Of a DNA stretch of 39,676 nt, positions 7,753 through 15,831 are shown one piece after another (the first letter of the stretch is position 1; every line of letters begins with the position of its first letter). The notes beneath the pieces were generated by a model. That model searched no databases. It was not told where the DNA came from and saw only the letters and a program-made list of their open reading frames with translations. Source of the stretch: Bryobacteraceae bacterium. GTDB lineage: Bacteria > Acidobacteriota > Terriglobia > Bryobacterales > Bryobacteraceae. Both the position numbers and the translations under genes were made by a program. The DNA is taken from positions 1 to 39,676 of the forward strand of contig JASIAM010000344.1 of assembly GCA_030041985.1 (NCBI GenBank), written 5' to 3'.

Positions 7753-8666
7753 ATTTCGAGATGCCGTTCGGCGGAATCCACGATGTTGGCCATGAGCATG
7801 ACGATGGTCAATGGGCCCACGCCGCCGGGCACCGGCGTATAGGCGCCCGCCCGCTCCGCCAAGGCGAACGGGTCGGCATCGCCCACCAAAACGCTCCCCT
7901 TGCGCTCGAACGCCGCCAGCTTCTCTGCGGAATTGCGGAAGATGCGGGCCACCTCTTCGCGGCTCTCCAGGCTGTTAATGCCCACATCGATCACGGTGGC
8001 GCCGGGCTTGATGTGATCCGCGGTGAGCAGCGCGGGCCTGCCTACGGCCGCGACCAGAATATCCGCCTCGCGGCACACCCCTGCGAGATCGGTAGTTTTG
8101 GAGTGGCAGATGGTTACGGTGGCGTTTCGCTCGAGGAGAATCAGAGCCACCGGTTTGCCCACGAGATCACTGCGTCCCACCACCACGGCGCGCCTGCCGG
8201 CAATCGGGATCTCGTAGCGCTGGAGCAACTGCAGGATGCCGGCCGGAGTACAGGGCCGCAGCGCAGGTAAGCCCGCCACCAGGCAACCCACATTATAGGG
8301 ATGCAAGCCGTCAACATCTTTATCGGGGGCGACTGACAACAGAATGCGCTTGGTGTCCACTTGCGGAGGAAGCGGAAGCTGCACCAGGATGCCATCCACA
8401 TCCTTACGGGTATTCAAGTGGTTGACGATCGCCAGTAGCTCTTCGGTAGTGATGGATTCGGGCAGGGCCAATTTTTGCGAGCACATCCCGAGATCCTGGC
8501 TGGTTTTGGTCTTCGTACGGACGTAAGTTTCCGAAGCCGGGTTGTTGCCTACCAGCACGGCGGCGAAGCCCGGCGGCCGTTTGGCGGCGGCCAGCCGCGC
8601 GATGCGAGGGCGCAATTCTTCCTTGATCGCGTCGCGAATGCGGTTGCCGTCGAGGATTGTGGGCAT
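7749..8666 (-). CDS. folD: bifunctional methylene-THF dehydrogenase / methenyl-THF cyclohydrolase
   Basis: A 305-residue enzyme that interconverts 5,10-methylene-, 5,10-methenyl- and 10-formyl-tetrahydrofolate in the cytosol. Tyr48 and Lys52 in ETYVRTK are the catalytic pair, GILVQLPLP (92-100) and DKDVDGLHP with Asp119 are the folate-binding motifs, PCTPAG is next, and VVVGRSDLVGKP (about 160-171) is the NADP-binding loop. Length is usual or slightly long. It is the first gene of the folD-coaE-htrA operon, whose upstream region contains REP-like palindromes; I see no clear promoter. Confidence 0.97.
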   Translation of the reverse strand: MPTILDGNRIRDAIKEELRPRIARLAAAKRPPGFAAVLVGNNPASETYVRTKTKTSQDLGMCSQKLALPESITTEELLAIVNHLNTRKDVDGILVQLPLPPQVDTKRILLSVAPDKDVDGLHPYNVGCLVAGLPALRPCTPAGILQLLQRYEIPIAGRRAVVVGRSDLVGKPVALILLERNATVTICHSKTTDLAGVCREADILVAAVGRPALLTADHIKPGATVIDVGINSLESREEVARIFRNSAEKLAAFERKGSVLVGDADPFALAERAGAYTPVPGGVGPLTIVMLMANIVDSAERHLEI

Positions 8667-8735
8667 GGTGAGTTGTTATCTAGATTATGCGTCCGATGCA
8701 ACCAAGCGGGATCTACGGCTGCGATTTGTGGGGCC

Positions 8736-8774
8736 GGGGCTTCTGCCCCGCCGCCGGGCTTCCGCCCGGCGCTC
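8736..8774. repeat. REP-like palindromic element, copy 2 (inverted)
   Basis: Two hairpins: GGGGC-TTCT-GCCCC at 8736-8749 and CGCCGGGC-TTCC-GCCCGGCG at 8752-8771. Bases 8750-8774 are the exact reverse complement of 950-974. Same two-hairpin architecture as copy 1. Confidence 0.7.
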
Positions 8775-8836
8775 GCTGACGCCCATGGCTGAAGTGCCGC
8801 AGGCGGAATCGACTCGTGGTAAGGCGTGGGAGATAC

Positions 8837-8871
8837 CCGTTCCCACCGTCCGTGCTCGACGGCGGGAACGG
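8837..8871 (-). terminator. strong GC hairpin after the 8886-10487 gene
   Basis: A 14-bp stem with one mismatch (CCGTTCCCACCGTC with GACGGCGGGAACGG) and a 7-nt loop begins 14 nt after the minus-strand stop codon at 8886. There is no T-run, so the terminator role is a guess from its position. Confidence 0.45.
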
Positions 8872-8885
8872 TCCTAAAGAGCAGG

Positions 8886-10487
8886 CTACTGCACGTCGGT
8901 CACTTTGCCGTCATTGAAAGTTACTTTCAGGTCCGGGTAGATGTAAATCTTCTTGGCCCCAAGATCGACGATATTCTTGGGCTGGCCGAGTATCCCCTTG
9001 ACCTGGTCCTCGGATTGGCCGATGGCTATATTCAAGGTAGTCGGCTGGGCCGCGGCGGGCTGGGGTGCGACCGGCTCGCTGGCGGGCCCCGCAGTGCTTT
9101 CCTGGCTCAGCGCTTCCCGCTCCGCCGAATCCGCATCCTTGGTTTGTTGGCTCAGGTCCATGGCGGCGTTCGGATCGGGTGGCGGCGCAATGGCGGCGTA
9201 GGCGGTCGGGGCTGGAGCCTGCGCAGCGGCCGGAGGAGCTGCCGGAAGGCCATTTTGCCCCTGTTTCTTTTGCAGCTCGGCCAAGCCCGCGTCGACCGTC
9301 TGCCGCATGTGGTTCTGCATCTCCTGCAGGTCCGCAACGCCTACGGTAACCAGGGCGCCCTTCCTGCAATCCTGCCCCTTGCTGGCGAGCACGATTAGAT
9401 TGGCGGCGGGAACATTGGGCGGAGTACCGGGATTGAGCTGTAGGACGTCGCCTTCCGTGACGCCACATTCACCGGACGTGGAAGAAAGATCGAGCGGCGA
9501 AGCAACCACAAAAACGTGGGCCATGCCGTCGGAAAGCATCCGCGCAATTCCACTGGAACCGGGATCGGGCGGAGCTTGGCCGGCCCCTGCCTCCGCGTTT
9601 TCGAGCGCTACCTGGCGCCGCACTTCGTCCGCAATGGCCTGCTTGACCTCAGGCGTCAAAGGGGCCGGTGCTGCCAGGGCCGGCGGTGCGGCCGCGGCAG
9701 CCTGCTCGGCGTAAGCGGCCTGCAAGGTCGCCGCCACCATGTAATCGGTCAGCCAGAGAGCGGGCGTCGCATAAACCGGGTACGGCGTAAAATACACGCC
9801 ATAGAACCCGAACCACGGGTTCCCCGCCCATCCCCAGGGATAAGCCACCGGCACGGCCCACGGGTTATATGCCCATCCATAAAACGCGGGAACGAAATAG
9901 GCCCGCGGAGCATAAACGGCCAGAGAAATGCCACCAAAGACGAACGGGCGATATACCCCTATAAAAGGCGCGCCGCCGATTACGTAAGTTCGCTGGACGA
10001 AAGTCACGCCGCGATACTCGAAGGGCCTTTGGATGTATCCATGGCCGAAGCGGTTACTGACAACCACTACGCCGCCCGGACGCTCCCGGACAATGGTACG
10101 CGCTCCACCCGGGCCGTGATGGATTTCCATTCCACGAACGCGCACTTCGCGAACCTGGCCGCCTGGCCCGCGGTGAATTTCGCCGCCATTGGGCGTGTGG
10201 ACGACCCGGTCACCCGCCCGCACGGGTGCACCGTTCCGGTCCCTGGCCGCTGCGGCGGGCGCGGGCCCCCGGCCCGGTGCAGCGCCTCTACCCGCAGCGG
10301 GACCGCGGTTTTCGGGTGTAGCGCCTCGGCCGGGCGCTCCACCCCGTCCGGGCGCGGCCTTGGGCGCAGCTTTAGCAGGGGCTTTCGGCTTCCCTTCGGG
10401 CTTCTTATCTTCGGCATTTAAAGCGGCGACGCTAAACAGCGCAGCCGCAGCCATCACGAACGATGCATGGAACAGGTGGAATCGCAT
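8886..10487 (-). CDS. envelope protein with GRG repeats, Trp/Tyr-rich core and GKVTDV C-terminal module (paralogue A)
   Basis: A 533-residue exported protein of unknown function. Residues 1-25 are a signal peptide. Then come low-complexity APGRG repeats (45-85), a segment with repeated GPGG (IHRGPGG at 104-110, IHHGPGG at 122-128), an aromatic core (165-250) with YGWAYNPWAVPVAYPWGWAGNPW, a conserved helical stretch LTPEVKQAIADEVRRQVA (277-294), and a domain with VFVVASPLDL and EGDVLQLNPGTPP. The last 45 residues (GQSEDQVKGILGQPKNIVDLG, ending GKVTDV) resemble the SmpA/OmlA (BamE-like) fold pattern. GGAG lies 5 nt before the ATG. The frameshifted gene at 13220-14829 is its close paralogue. I cannot name the family; surface or outer-membrane location is inferred. 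Confidence 0.8.
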   Translation of the reverse strand: MRFHLFHASFVMAAAALFSVAALNAEDKKPEGKPKAPAKAAPKAAPGRGGAPGRGATPENRGPAAGRGAAPGRGPAPAAAARDRNGAPVRAGDRVVHTPNGGEIHRGPGGQVREVRVRGMEIHHGPGGARTIVRERPGGVVVVSNRFGHGYIQRPFEYRGVTFVQRTYVIGGAPFIGVYRPFVFGGISLAVYAPRAYFVPAFYGWAYNPWAVPVAYPWGWAGNPWFGFYGVYFTPYPVYATPALWLTDYMVAATLQAAYAEQAAAAAPPALAAPAPLTPEVKQAIADEVRRQVALENAEAGAGQAPPDPGSSGIARMLSDGMAHVFVVASPLDLSSTSGECGVTEGDVLQLNPGTPPNVPAANLIVLASKGQDCRKGALVTVGVADLQEMQNHMRQTVDAGLAELQKKQGQNGLPAAPPAAAQAPAPTAYAAIAPPPDPNAAMDLSQQTKDADSAEREALSQESTAGPASEPVAPQPAAAQPTTLNIAIGQSEDQVKGILGQPKNIVDLGAKKIYIYPDLKVTFNDGKVTDVQ

Positions 10488-10539
10488 AGGTACTCCAATA
10501 TCTTATCCAGGTGATGTATGGCCCCGGCAAACGGTTACC

Positions 10540-10692
10540 TCATTCGACGTCGGAAACCTTGCCATCCACGAAAGTAACCTTTATGTTCTTATAAGAGCAA
10601 ATCTCTTTGTTTCCCACTTTGAGAACCCTATCGGGGTGGCCCAGCCCGGCTTTCACCTGATCGGCCGTTTGGGCGGCCGTGAATTTACCAGC
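10540..10692 (-). pseudogene. relic of a fourth GKVTDV-module gene (C-terminal fragment)
   Basis: The minus strand here translates to AGKFTAAQTADQVKAGLGHP, then VLKVGNKEICSY, then VTFVDGKVSDVE and a TGA stop at 10540-10542. This aligns along its full length with the C-terminal modules of the three neighbouring genes, closest to the lipoprotein at 14866. The frame is closed upstream by a TGA at about 10770 and has no ATG, GTG or TTG between that stop and the domain, so it cannot be expressed as an ordinary gene. The simplest reading is the 3' remnant of a deleted paralogue. It sits in the gap between gene A and the divergent ECF sigma factor. Confidence 0.7.
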
Positions 10693-10755
10693 TTCCGACG
10701 TTTCACTTCTTCTCCATCGGATGGGAAATGCCAGTGCCGTTATATACTGTCTAGA

Positions 10756-11367
10756 ATGTCCGCCGCGTCAGGAGGTTTGGATCGGTCCGAAGCCCCCGAT
10801 CTGACTGGTTTGCTGAATCGCATGCGGCAGGGAGACCGCGAAGCCGGCAACCAGGCGGTGGCGCTGGTGTATCAGGAGCTTCACCGTATCGCTTCCCGGG
10901 AGATGCGGCGCGAGCGCGAAGGGCATCTCTTGCAAACCACCGCACTGGTGAACGAGGCCTACCTTCGTTTATTGGGATCCCAGTCGATCACCATACAAGA
11001 CCGGGGTCACTTCTTTGCACTGGCCAGTAAACAGATGCGGCGAATTCTGATAGACCACGCCAGGGCCCAAGGCTCGCAGCGGCGCGGCGGACACGCGGTA
11101 CAGGTTGATATAGAGCGCCTGCCATTGCCGTCCGGAACCCAGAGTATTGATCTGCTCCTGCTCAACGAGTCACTCGAAGAGTTGGAGCGGCTCGATCCGC
11201 GGGCCGCGCAGATCGTGGAGCTACGCTACTTCGGTGGCTACACGGACCAGGAGGTGGTAGAGGCGGTGGGCGCTTCTCTCTCCACCGTGCGCCGCGATTG
11301 GGAATTTGCCCGGACCTGGTTGTTCGATCGGATGCGCGAAGGCCAACAACACAGCGACCATGTTTGA
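10756..11367 (+). CDS. ECF RNA polymerase sigma factor, acidobacterial/planctomycetal type
   Basis: A 203-residue sigma-70 family protein. Region 2 covers about 20-90 (LLNRMRQGDREAGNQAVALVYQELHRIASREMRRER, then TALVNEAYLRLL) and contains HFFALASKQMRRILIDHARAQ, characteristic of the TIGR02999-like ECF subfamily. Region 4 covers about 135-190 (LEELERLDPRAAQIVELRYFGGYTDQEVVEAVGASLSTVRRDWEFARTWL), the helix-turn-helix that reads the -35. I chose ATG 10756; no Shine-Dalgarno precedes it, and TATACT at 10743-10748 would place transcription start at or next to the ATG (possibly leaderless). The kinase gene follows after 6 nt, so both are one operon; in this subfamily the kinase is thought to control the sigma factor by phosphorylation. 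Confidence 0.92.
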   Translation: MSAASGGLDRSEAPDLTGLLNRMRQGDREAGNQAVALVYQELHRIASREMRREREGHLLQTTALVNEAYLRLLGSQSITIQDRGHFFALASKQMRRILIDHARAQGSQRRGGHAVQVDIERLPLPSGTQSIDLLLLNESLEELERLDPRAAQIVELRYFGGYTDQEVVEAVGASLSTVRRDWEFARTWLFDRMREGQQHSDHV

Positions 11368-11373
11368 TCCCCC

Positions 11374-13158
11374 ATGTCCCCAGAGCTTCATCGGCGGGTG
11401 CGTGACGTTTTTGACTTGGCATTGGAACGGCCGGAAGCAGAGCGATTGGCGTTTCTCGAAACCGAGTGCCGCGGTGAGCCGGAACTGTTGCGCGCCGTAG
11501 CCCGGCTTCTGGAGGCCCACCGCGGCTCCCATTCTTTTCTCGAGAAGAATGCTTCCGGTCCGCAACAGATCGGCCGCTACGTAATTGTGCGCGAGCTGGG
11601 CCGGGGAAGTATGGGCATCGTTTACGAGGCGACCGATCCGCTCATTCGCCGGAACATTGCGCTGAAAGTGATTCACGTTGATGCGCTGGCTGAGTCTCCG
11701 GGTGACCATTCGTCGCTTGAGCGGCTGTTCAACGAGGTCCGCTCGGCAGGCGCGCTCCTTCACCCCGGCATTGTCATCGTTTTCGATGTGGGCCTGGAAG
11801 GCAGCACCGCATTCTTTGCGATGGAAAAAGTGGATGGGCCGTCGCTTGCCCAGGTGCTGGATTCGGGCCAAAAGATCGATGGTGCTCTGGCGCTCCACAT
11901 CGTGCGCCAGGTAGCGTTGGCTTTAGATTATGCTCACCAGCACGGAGTGATTCATCGCGATATCAAACCGGCTAACATTTTGCTCGCGAGCGGCAGCACG
12001 GTAAAGGTGGCCGATTTCAGCGTTGCCAAAATCCTGTCGGCGCAGCCCCTCACGGCCACCGGCATGGTTTGGGGCACACCGAGTTACATGTCGCCGGAAC
12101 AAATCGAAGGGCGGCCCCTGGACGGAAGGTCGGATCAATTTGCGCTGGCGGTGCTTGCCTATGGGTTGCTCACCGGAGTCAAGCCATTCCAGGCGGATTC
12201 CTTAGTCGCGCTGACTCACGTGATTCTGTTTGGGGCGCGGCCTTCGGCTCGTGCCATAAATCCATCGCTGCCGCAGGCGGTGGATCAAGTCCTTTCCCGG
12301 GGATTGGGGAGGTCGCCCGCAGAGCGATTTGCCACTTGCGACGAGTTTGCCGCGGCCCTCGCGGCCGCTGCCGGCCCCCTGCTTGTTCCTTACCAGTCCG
12401 CTCCGGCGTCGGGGGCCGTTCGAGCCGCCGCAAGTAAGAATCCGCGGCGATTCGCCTATGTGGCCGCCGCGGCGGTGGTCCCCGTAGCATTGGCAGGCGT
12501 TCTGCTATACCAGTTTTCGGGTACCGGACAGAAGCATGCAGCCGCCCAGGCGACACCGGCTTTGGTAGCGAAGACACCTGCGCCGGCAGTGAAGCCGGTG
12601 GCGGCCAAGCGAGCCACAACCAATTCCGAAGTACGCGCGGTGAAGCCCCAAGAAGTGGTGAAGCCGCAAGAGACGGACAGCTCGTCTGACTCCGCTCCAA
12701 GCCCGCCGCCCGTGGATCGCACCGAGGAGGCCCGCCAGCTTTATGAGGACTGGGTGATCACTCATGATCGTGAATCGCTGCGCCGCGCCGCCGAAATGGG
12801 GAACCCCCGCGCCATGGTCGATCTGGGCGAATCCTACATGGATGAGCAGAGTGGAAATGAGGCGGTCCAATGGTTCCTGAAAGCTGCCGATAGCGGCGAT
12901 GCCAGCGGCATGCTCCACCTGGGCGCTATGTTTCAACTTGGCAAGGGTGTCGCGCGGAGCGATAAATCGGCGGCTTTTTGGTATGAGAAGGCTTCCGAGG
13001 CGGGTAATGCGGACGCGATGTTCGATCTGGGGGCTATGTATGAAAGCGGAAAGGGTGTTCCCAAGGATCTGAACAAGGCCCAGGAGCTATACCAGCGAGC
13101 CGCTGCGCTTGGCAATACAGAAGCACCGGACGCGCTCGCACATCTTAAAGCCAGGTGA
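11374..13158 (+). CDS. membrane Ser/Thr protein kinase with Sel1 repeats
   Basis: A 594-residue PknB-type kinase. Residues 1-60 are the helical N-terminal region usual for kinases paired with this sigma class. The kinase domain (about 69-335) has GRGSMG (76-81), Lys98 in ALKVI, Glu121, HRDIKPAN (194-201), GTPSYMSPEQ (234-243) and the metal-binding motif written DFS (214-216) instead of DFG. A single membrane helix follows (about 355-377), then a Pro/Ala/Lys linker, then three or more Sel1-type repeats (about 455-590: AVQWFLKAADSGDASGMLHLGAMF, GNADAMFDLGAMYESGKGV), probably extracytoplasmic. It is co-transcribed with the sigma factor. Likely senses an envelope cue and acts on the sigma factor; that is inference. 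Confidence 0.93.
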   Translation: MSPELHRRVRDVFDLALERPEAERLAFLETECRGEPELLRAVARLLEAHRGSHSFLEKNASGPQQIGRYVIVRELGRGSMGIVYEATDPLIRRNIALKVIHVDALAESPGDHSSLERLFNEVRSAGALLHPGIVIVFDVGLEGSTAFFAMEKVDGPSLAQVLDSGQKIDGALALHIVRQVALALDYAHQHGVIHRDIKPANILLASGSTVKVADFSVAKILSAQPLTATGMVWGTPSYMSPEQIEGRPLDGRSDQFALAVLAYGLLTGVKPFQADSLVALTHVILFGARPSARAINPSLPQAVDQVLSRGLGRSPAERFATCDEFAAALAAAAGPLLVPYQSAPASGAVRAAASKNPRRFAYVAAAAVVPVALAGVLLYQFSGTGQKHAAAQATPALVAKTPAPAVKPVAAKRATTNSEVRAVKPQEVVKPQETDSSSDSAPSPPPVDRTEEARQLYEDWVITHDRESLRRAAEMGNPRAMVDLGESYMDEQSGNEAVQWFLKAADSGDASGMLHLGAMFQLGKGVARSDKSAAFWYEKASEAGNADAMFDLGAMYESGKGVPKDLNKAQELYQRAAALGNTEAPDALAHLKAR

Positions 13159-13167
13159 TGCGCCGCA

Positions 13168-13203
13168 GTGGTTCTGCGCAGCCAAGGCGCCGCGCAGAAC
13201 CAC
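13168..13203. terminator. hairpin between convergent genes
   Basis: A perfect 12-bp stem (GTGGTTCTGCGC with GCGCAGAACCAC) and 12-nt loop begins 9 nt after the kinase stop and ends 16 nt before the stop of the opposing gene. It lacks a T-run; its position supports a bidirectional terminator. Confidence 0.6.
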
Positions 13204-13219
13204 CGCGTGCGAGGTGATT

Positions 13220-14829
13220 CTAATTGATGTCGGTCACTTTTCCGTTGGTGAAGGTCACTTTGACATTACCGCTACTGGTTTTGATCGTTATTATTTTCTT
13301 CGTCCCAAAAACGATCGGGCTTCCCACCGTCTCGGGGTAAGTGGCATTGACCTGGGCCTCGGACCATCCGGTTAAATCCTGCGGGGGAGGAGGCGCCGCC
13401 GGTGCCGCGGCTTGGGCAACCGGTTCGGGACCCGAGCCTGCAGACGTGTCCTGGCTTAGCACTTCCCGTTCGGCTGAATCCGCTTCTTTGGTCTGCGCGC
13501 TGAGCTCCGTGGCAACGTTCGGATCTGCCGGCGGAGCAATCGCCGCGTATCCGGTTTGTACCGGGGCTGCTGCCGCTGCGCGCGGGGCGGCCGGAATTCC
13601 GCTCTGTCCCTGCTTCTTTTGAAGCTCGCCGAGACCCGCGTCGATCGTCTCGCGCATATGGTTTTGCATGTCCTGCAGATCGGAAACCCCTACCTGCACC
13701 ACGCTGCCCTTCACGCAATCCTGACCTTTGCTGGCGAGCACCATCAGGTTTGCCGCAGTCACGTTCGGGGGCGTGCCCGGATTGAGTTGCAGAACATCCC
13801 CTTCGGTAACCGCACATCCGCCAAAGTTAGATGTCAAGTCGAGAGGGGTCGAAACTACAAAAACGTGGGGCATGGGGTCCGCCAACATTCGGGCGATACC
13901 GCTCGAACCCGGATCAGGCGCGGCTTGCACGCCGGCGGCGGCCTCCGCATTTTCCAGTGCGACCTGGCGCCGAACTTCATCCGCGATGGCCTGTTTCACG
14001 TCAGGCGTGAGCGGAGCCGGCGCCGCCAACGGTTGGGCATTCGCCAAAGCCGCCGCTTGTTCCGCATAAGCTGCCTGCAGCGTCTGAGCGACATAGTAGT
14101 CGGTCAGCCAAAGGGCTGGACTCGCGTAAACCGGATAGGGAGTGAAGTAAGCACCCCAATACCCGAACCAGGGATTGCCGGCCCATCCCCAGGGGTATGC
14201 AATCGGCACGGCCCACGGATTGTACGCCCAGCCGTAGAATGCCGCCGGATAGAAGAGCGCAGGAGAATAGACACTCAACGCAATGCCCCCGTAAACAAAT
14301 GGCTGGTACATGCGCACGTAGGCCACACCGCCTACATAATACGTGCGATGCACGAATTCCCTGCCGCCGAACCTGTAGGGCCGCTCGATATATCCATGGC
14401 CGTAGCGATTGCTGAAAACACGCGAGTGGTCCGCGCGTTCGCGCATGATCGTTCGGCTTCCACCCGGGCCGTGATGGATCTCCATGCCGTGTGCATGGAC
14501 TTCGCGGACTTGGCCACGCGCGTCGCGGTGGATCTCACCACCGCCAGGCGTATGCGAGACTCTCTCGCCGGCCGGGGCGCGCCGCTTCGACTCATGCCCG
14601 CGCGGGCTTCACCGGACCTAGCGCCAGCCGGACCTCCGCGGCCAGGGGCCGCTGCCCCACCGCGCCCTGCAGCAGCCGGGGCCTTCGCAGGCGCCGCCGC
14701 GGGCTTAGCCGGCGCTGCCGGTTTCTTGTCTGCCGCTCTTAGGCCGGGAGCGCAGAGAAACATCACCGCGGCGGCCGTAAGCGTAGAGCATATGAAGAGG
14801 GTCCGGTTAGATTTTCTGGGGGTTCTCAT
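13220..14829 (-). pseudogene. paralogue B of the GRG/Trp-rich envelope protein, interrupted by one frameshift
   Basis: The N-terminal part starts at ATG 14829 (AGGAGA 7 nt upstream) with a signal peptide and GRGG repeats like paralogue A. After SGEARAG the homology leaves this frame and continues in another, as ESKRRAPAGERVSHTPGGG, then IHHGPGG, NPWAVPIAYPWGWAGNPW, LTPDVKQAIADEVRRQVA and GKVTDIN to the stop at 13220. The downstream frame has a TGA just upstream of ESKRR, so the switch must lie near 14570-14610, within a C/G-rich run. The offset fits one missing base; restoring it gives about 536 residues against 533 in paralogue A. An assembly error, a real mutation, or frameshifted translation are all possible. 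It lies 36 nt downstream of the lipoprotein gene, in one operon. Confidence 0.8.
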
Positions 14830-14865
14830 TTTAGTTCTCCTAATTCACAAAAATGCCGGGCTTGG

Positions 14866-15831
14866 TTACTGGACGTCCGTCACTTTGCCGTTGACGAATA
14901 CAACTTTCAGATTCAGATCCTTGTAAGTGTAGATTTGCTTGGTTCCCGCCTTGAGAATACTGCTGGGGGCGCCCAAAGCGGCTGTCACCTGATCGGGCGT
15001 TTTTCCAGTCAGATCTGCCGGCGCCGCAGGAGGCGCTGGCGGCGTATCTGTTGCCGGCGGAGGCGGAGGAGGGGCGATCGGAGCGAAGCTCTGGGGCGGT
15101 GCCGCCGGTGGTGCCGCTGGCTGAGGGGGATTTGCCGGGCTGGGAGGGGGAGCAGCCCCGGATTGGGCATCTTGCCCTCCCTGCTGCTGACCTGCCGCAG
15201 CGGCATCGTCCGGGAATGCCAGAACGCCGGCGACTACCTTCTTGATCTGTTCCAAGTTGGTGGCGGTCAAAAAGTTCTTGAGCAGGCTGACGCGGAGTTC
15301 TGCCCGGTATGGCTGATGCGACGGATCGGCCGCAGACGGATCACAGGTGCCGCAGGATTGCAGACTAAAAATCAATCCGGTATCATCCCCAGTATTTAGG
15401 ACCTTCATATCCATCAGGTACACCTTTTCGCCAACCATATAATTCCGTGGAGTGTTCACGGCACCACAGCTTGGAACGTCTGGGACGGCGGGCGCAGCGG
15501 GAGCGCCCGGAAGACCCGGGAAACGGCCGATACCTCGTTTGATCTTGTTAACCTTCCCGCTCTTGGTTTCGGGAGTAACCTGTTGGTTCTCGTAGACACT
15601 GCGGGGACCGCTCTTGGTCGACGGACAGGCCGCTATCCCGTCCAATTGAACTACAAGAGTGCAACCGGGTTGCGCCACTTTAATTCCCGTGGGATCCATT
15701 AAAGTCGGCATATAGGTTGCTTGTAACTGTTCCGTCAGATTGCCGCCTGACGATGCCTGGTTGCAACCGGCCACTAGTGACGGCGCGAACGAGCCGGCTG
15801 CCAACGCCAGCAAAATGCTTATTCTTCCCAT
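14866..15831 (-). CDS. lipoprotein with Pro-rich linker and GKVTDV C-terminal module
   Basis: A 321-residue predicted lipoprotein. The start at 15831 is supported by AAAAGGAG 6 nt upstream. The signal sequence ends in LVAGC (Cys23), a lipobox, so the mature N terminus should be lipidated. The body includes a Cys-containing region (SLQSCGTCDPSAADPSHQPYR), a helical segment (LLKNFLTATNLEQIKKVVAGVL), and a very Pro/Ala-rich linker (about 215-265). The last 45 residues (LTGKTPDQVTAALGAPSSIL, ending NGKVTDVQ) are the same BamE-like module as in the two neighbouring paralogues. It is the promoter-proximal gene of a pair with paralogue B. Function unknown; an envelope-anchored partner of paralogues A and B is a reasonable inference. 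Confidence 0.78.
   Translation of the reverse strand: MGRISILLALAAGSFAPSLVAGCNQASSGGNLTEQLQATYMPTLMDPTGIKVAQPGCTLVVQLDGIAACPSTKSGPRSVYENQQVTPETKSGKVNKIKRGIGRFPGLPGAPAAPAVPDVPSCGAVNTPRNYMVGEKVYLMDMKVLNTGDDTGLIFSLQSCGTCDPSAADPSHQPYRAELRVSLLKNFLTATNLEQIKKVVAGVLAFPDDAAAAGQQQGGQDAQSGAAPPPSPANPPQPAAPPAAPPQSFAPIAPPPPPPATDTPPAPPAAPADLTGKTPDQVTAALGAPSSILKAGTKQIYTYKDLNLKVVFVNGKVTDVQ

Noticed and set aside
10189-10755. Upstream extension of the ECF sigma frame
   Set aside because: It runs opposite the signal-peptide and GRG-repeat part of gene A and the relic; the sigma domain only begins after 10756.
13556-14926. Long open frame on the plus strand (456 codons) opposite the frameshifted paralogue
   Set aside because: It is the mirror of a GC-rich, Ala/Gly/Pro-rich gene; no motif, and the minus strand has clear homology to paralogue A, a signal peptide and a Shine-Dalgarno.
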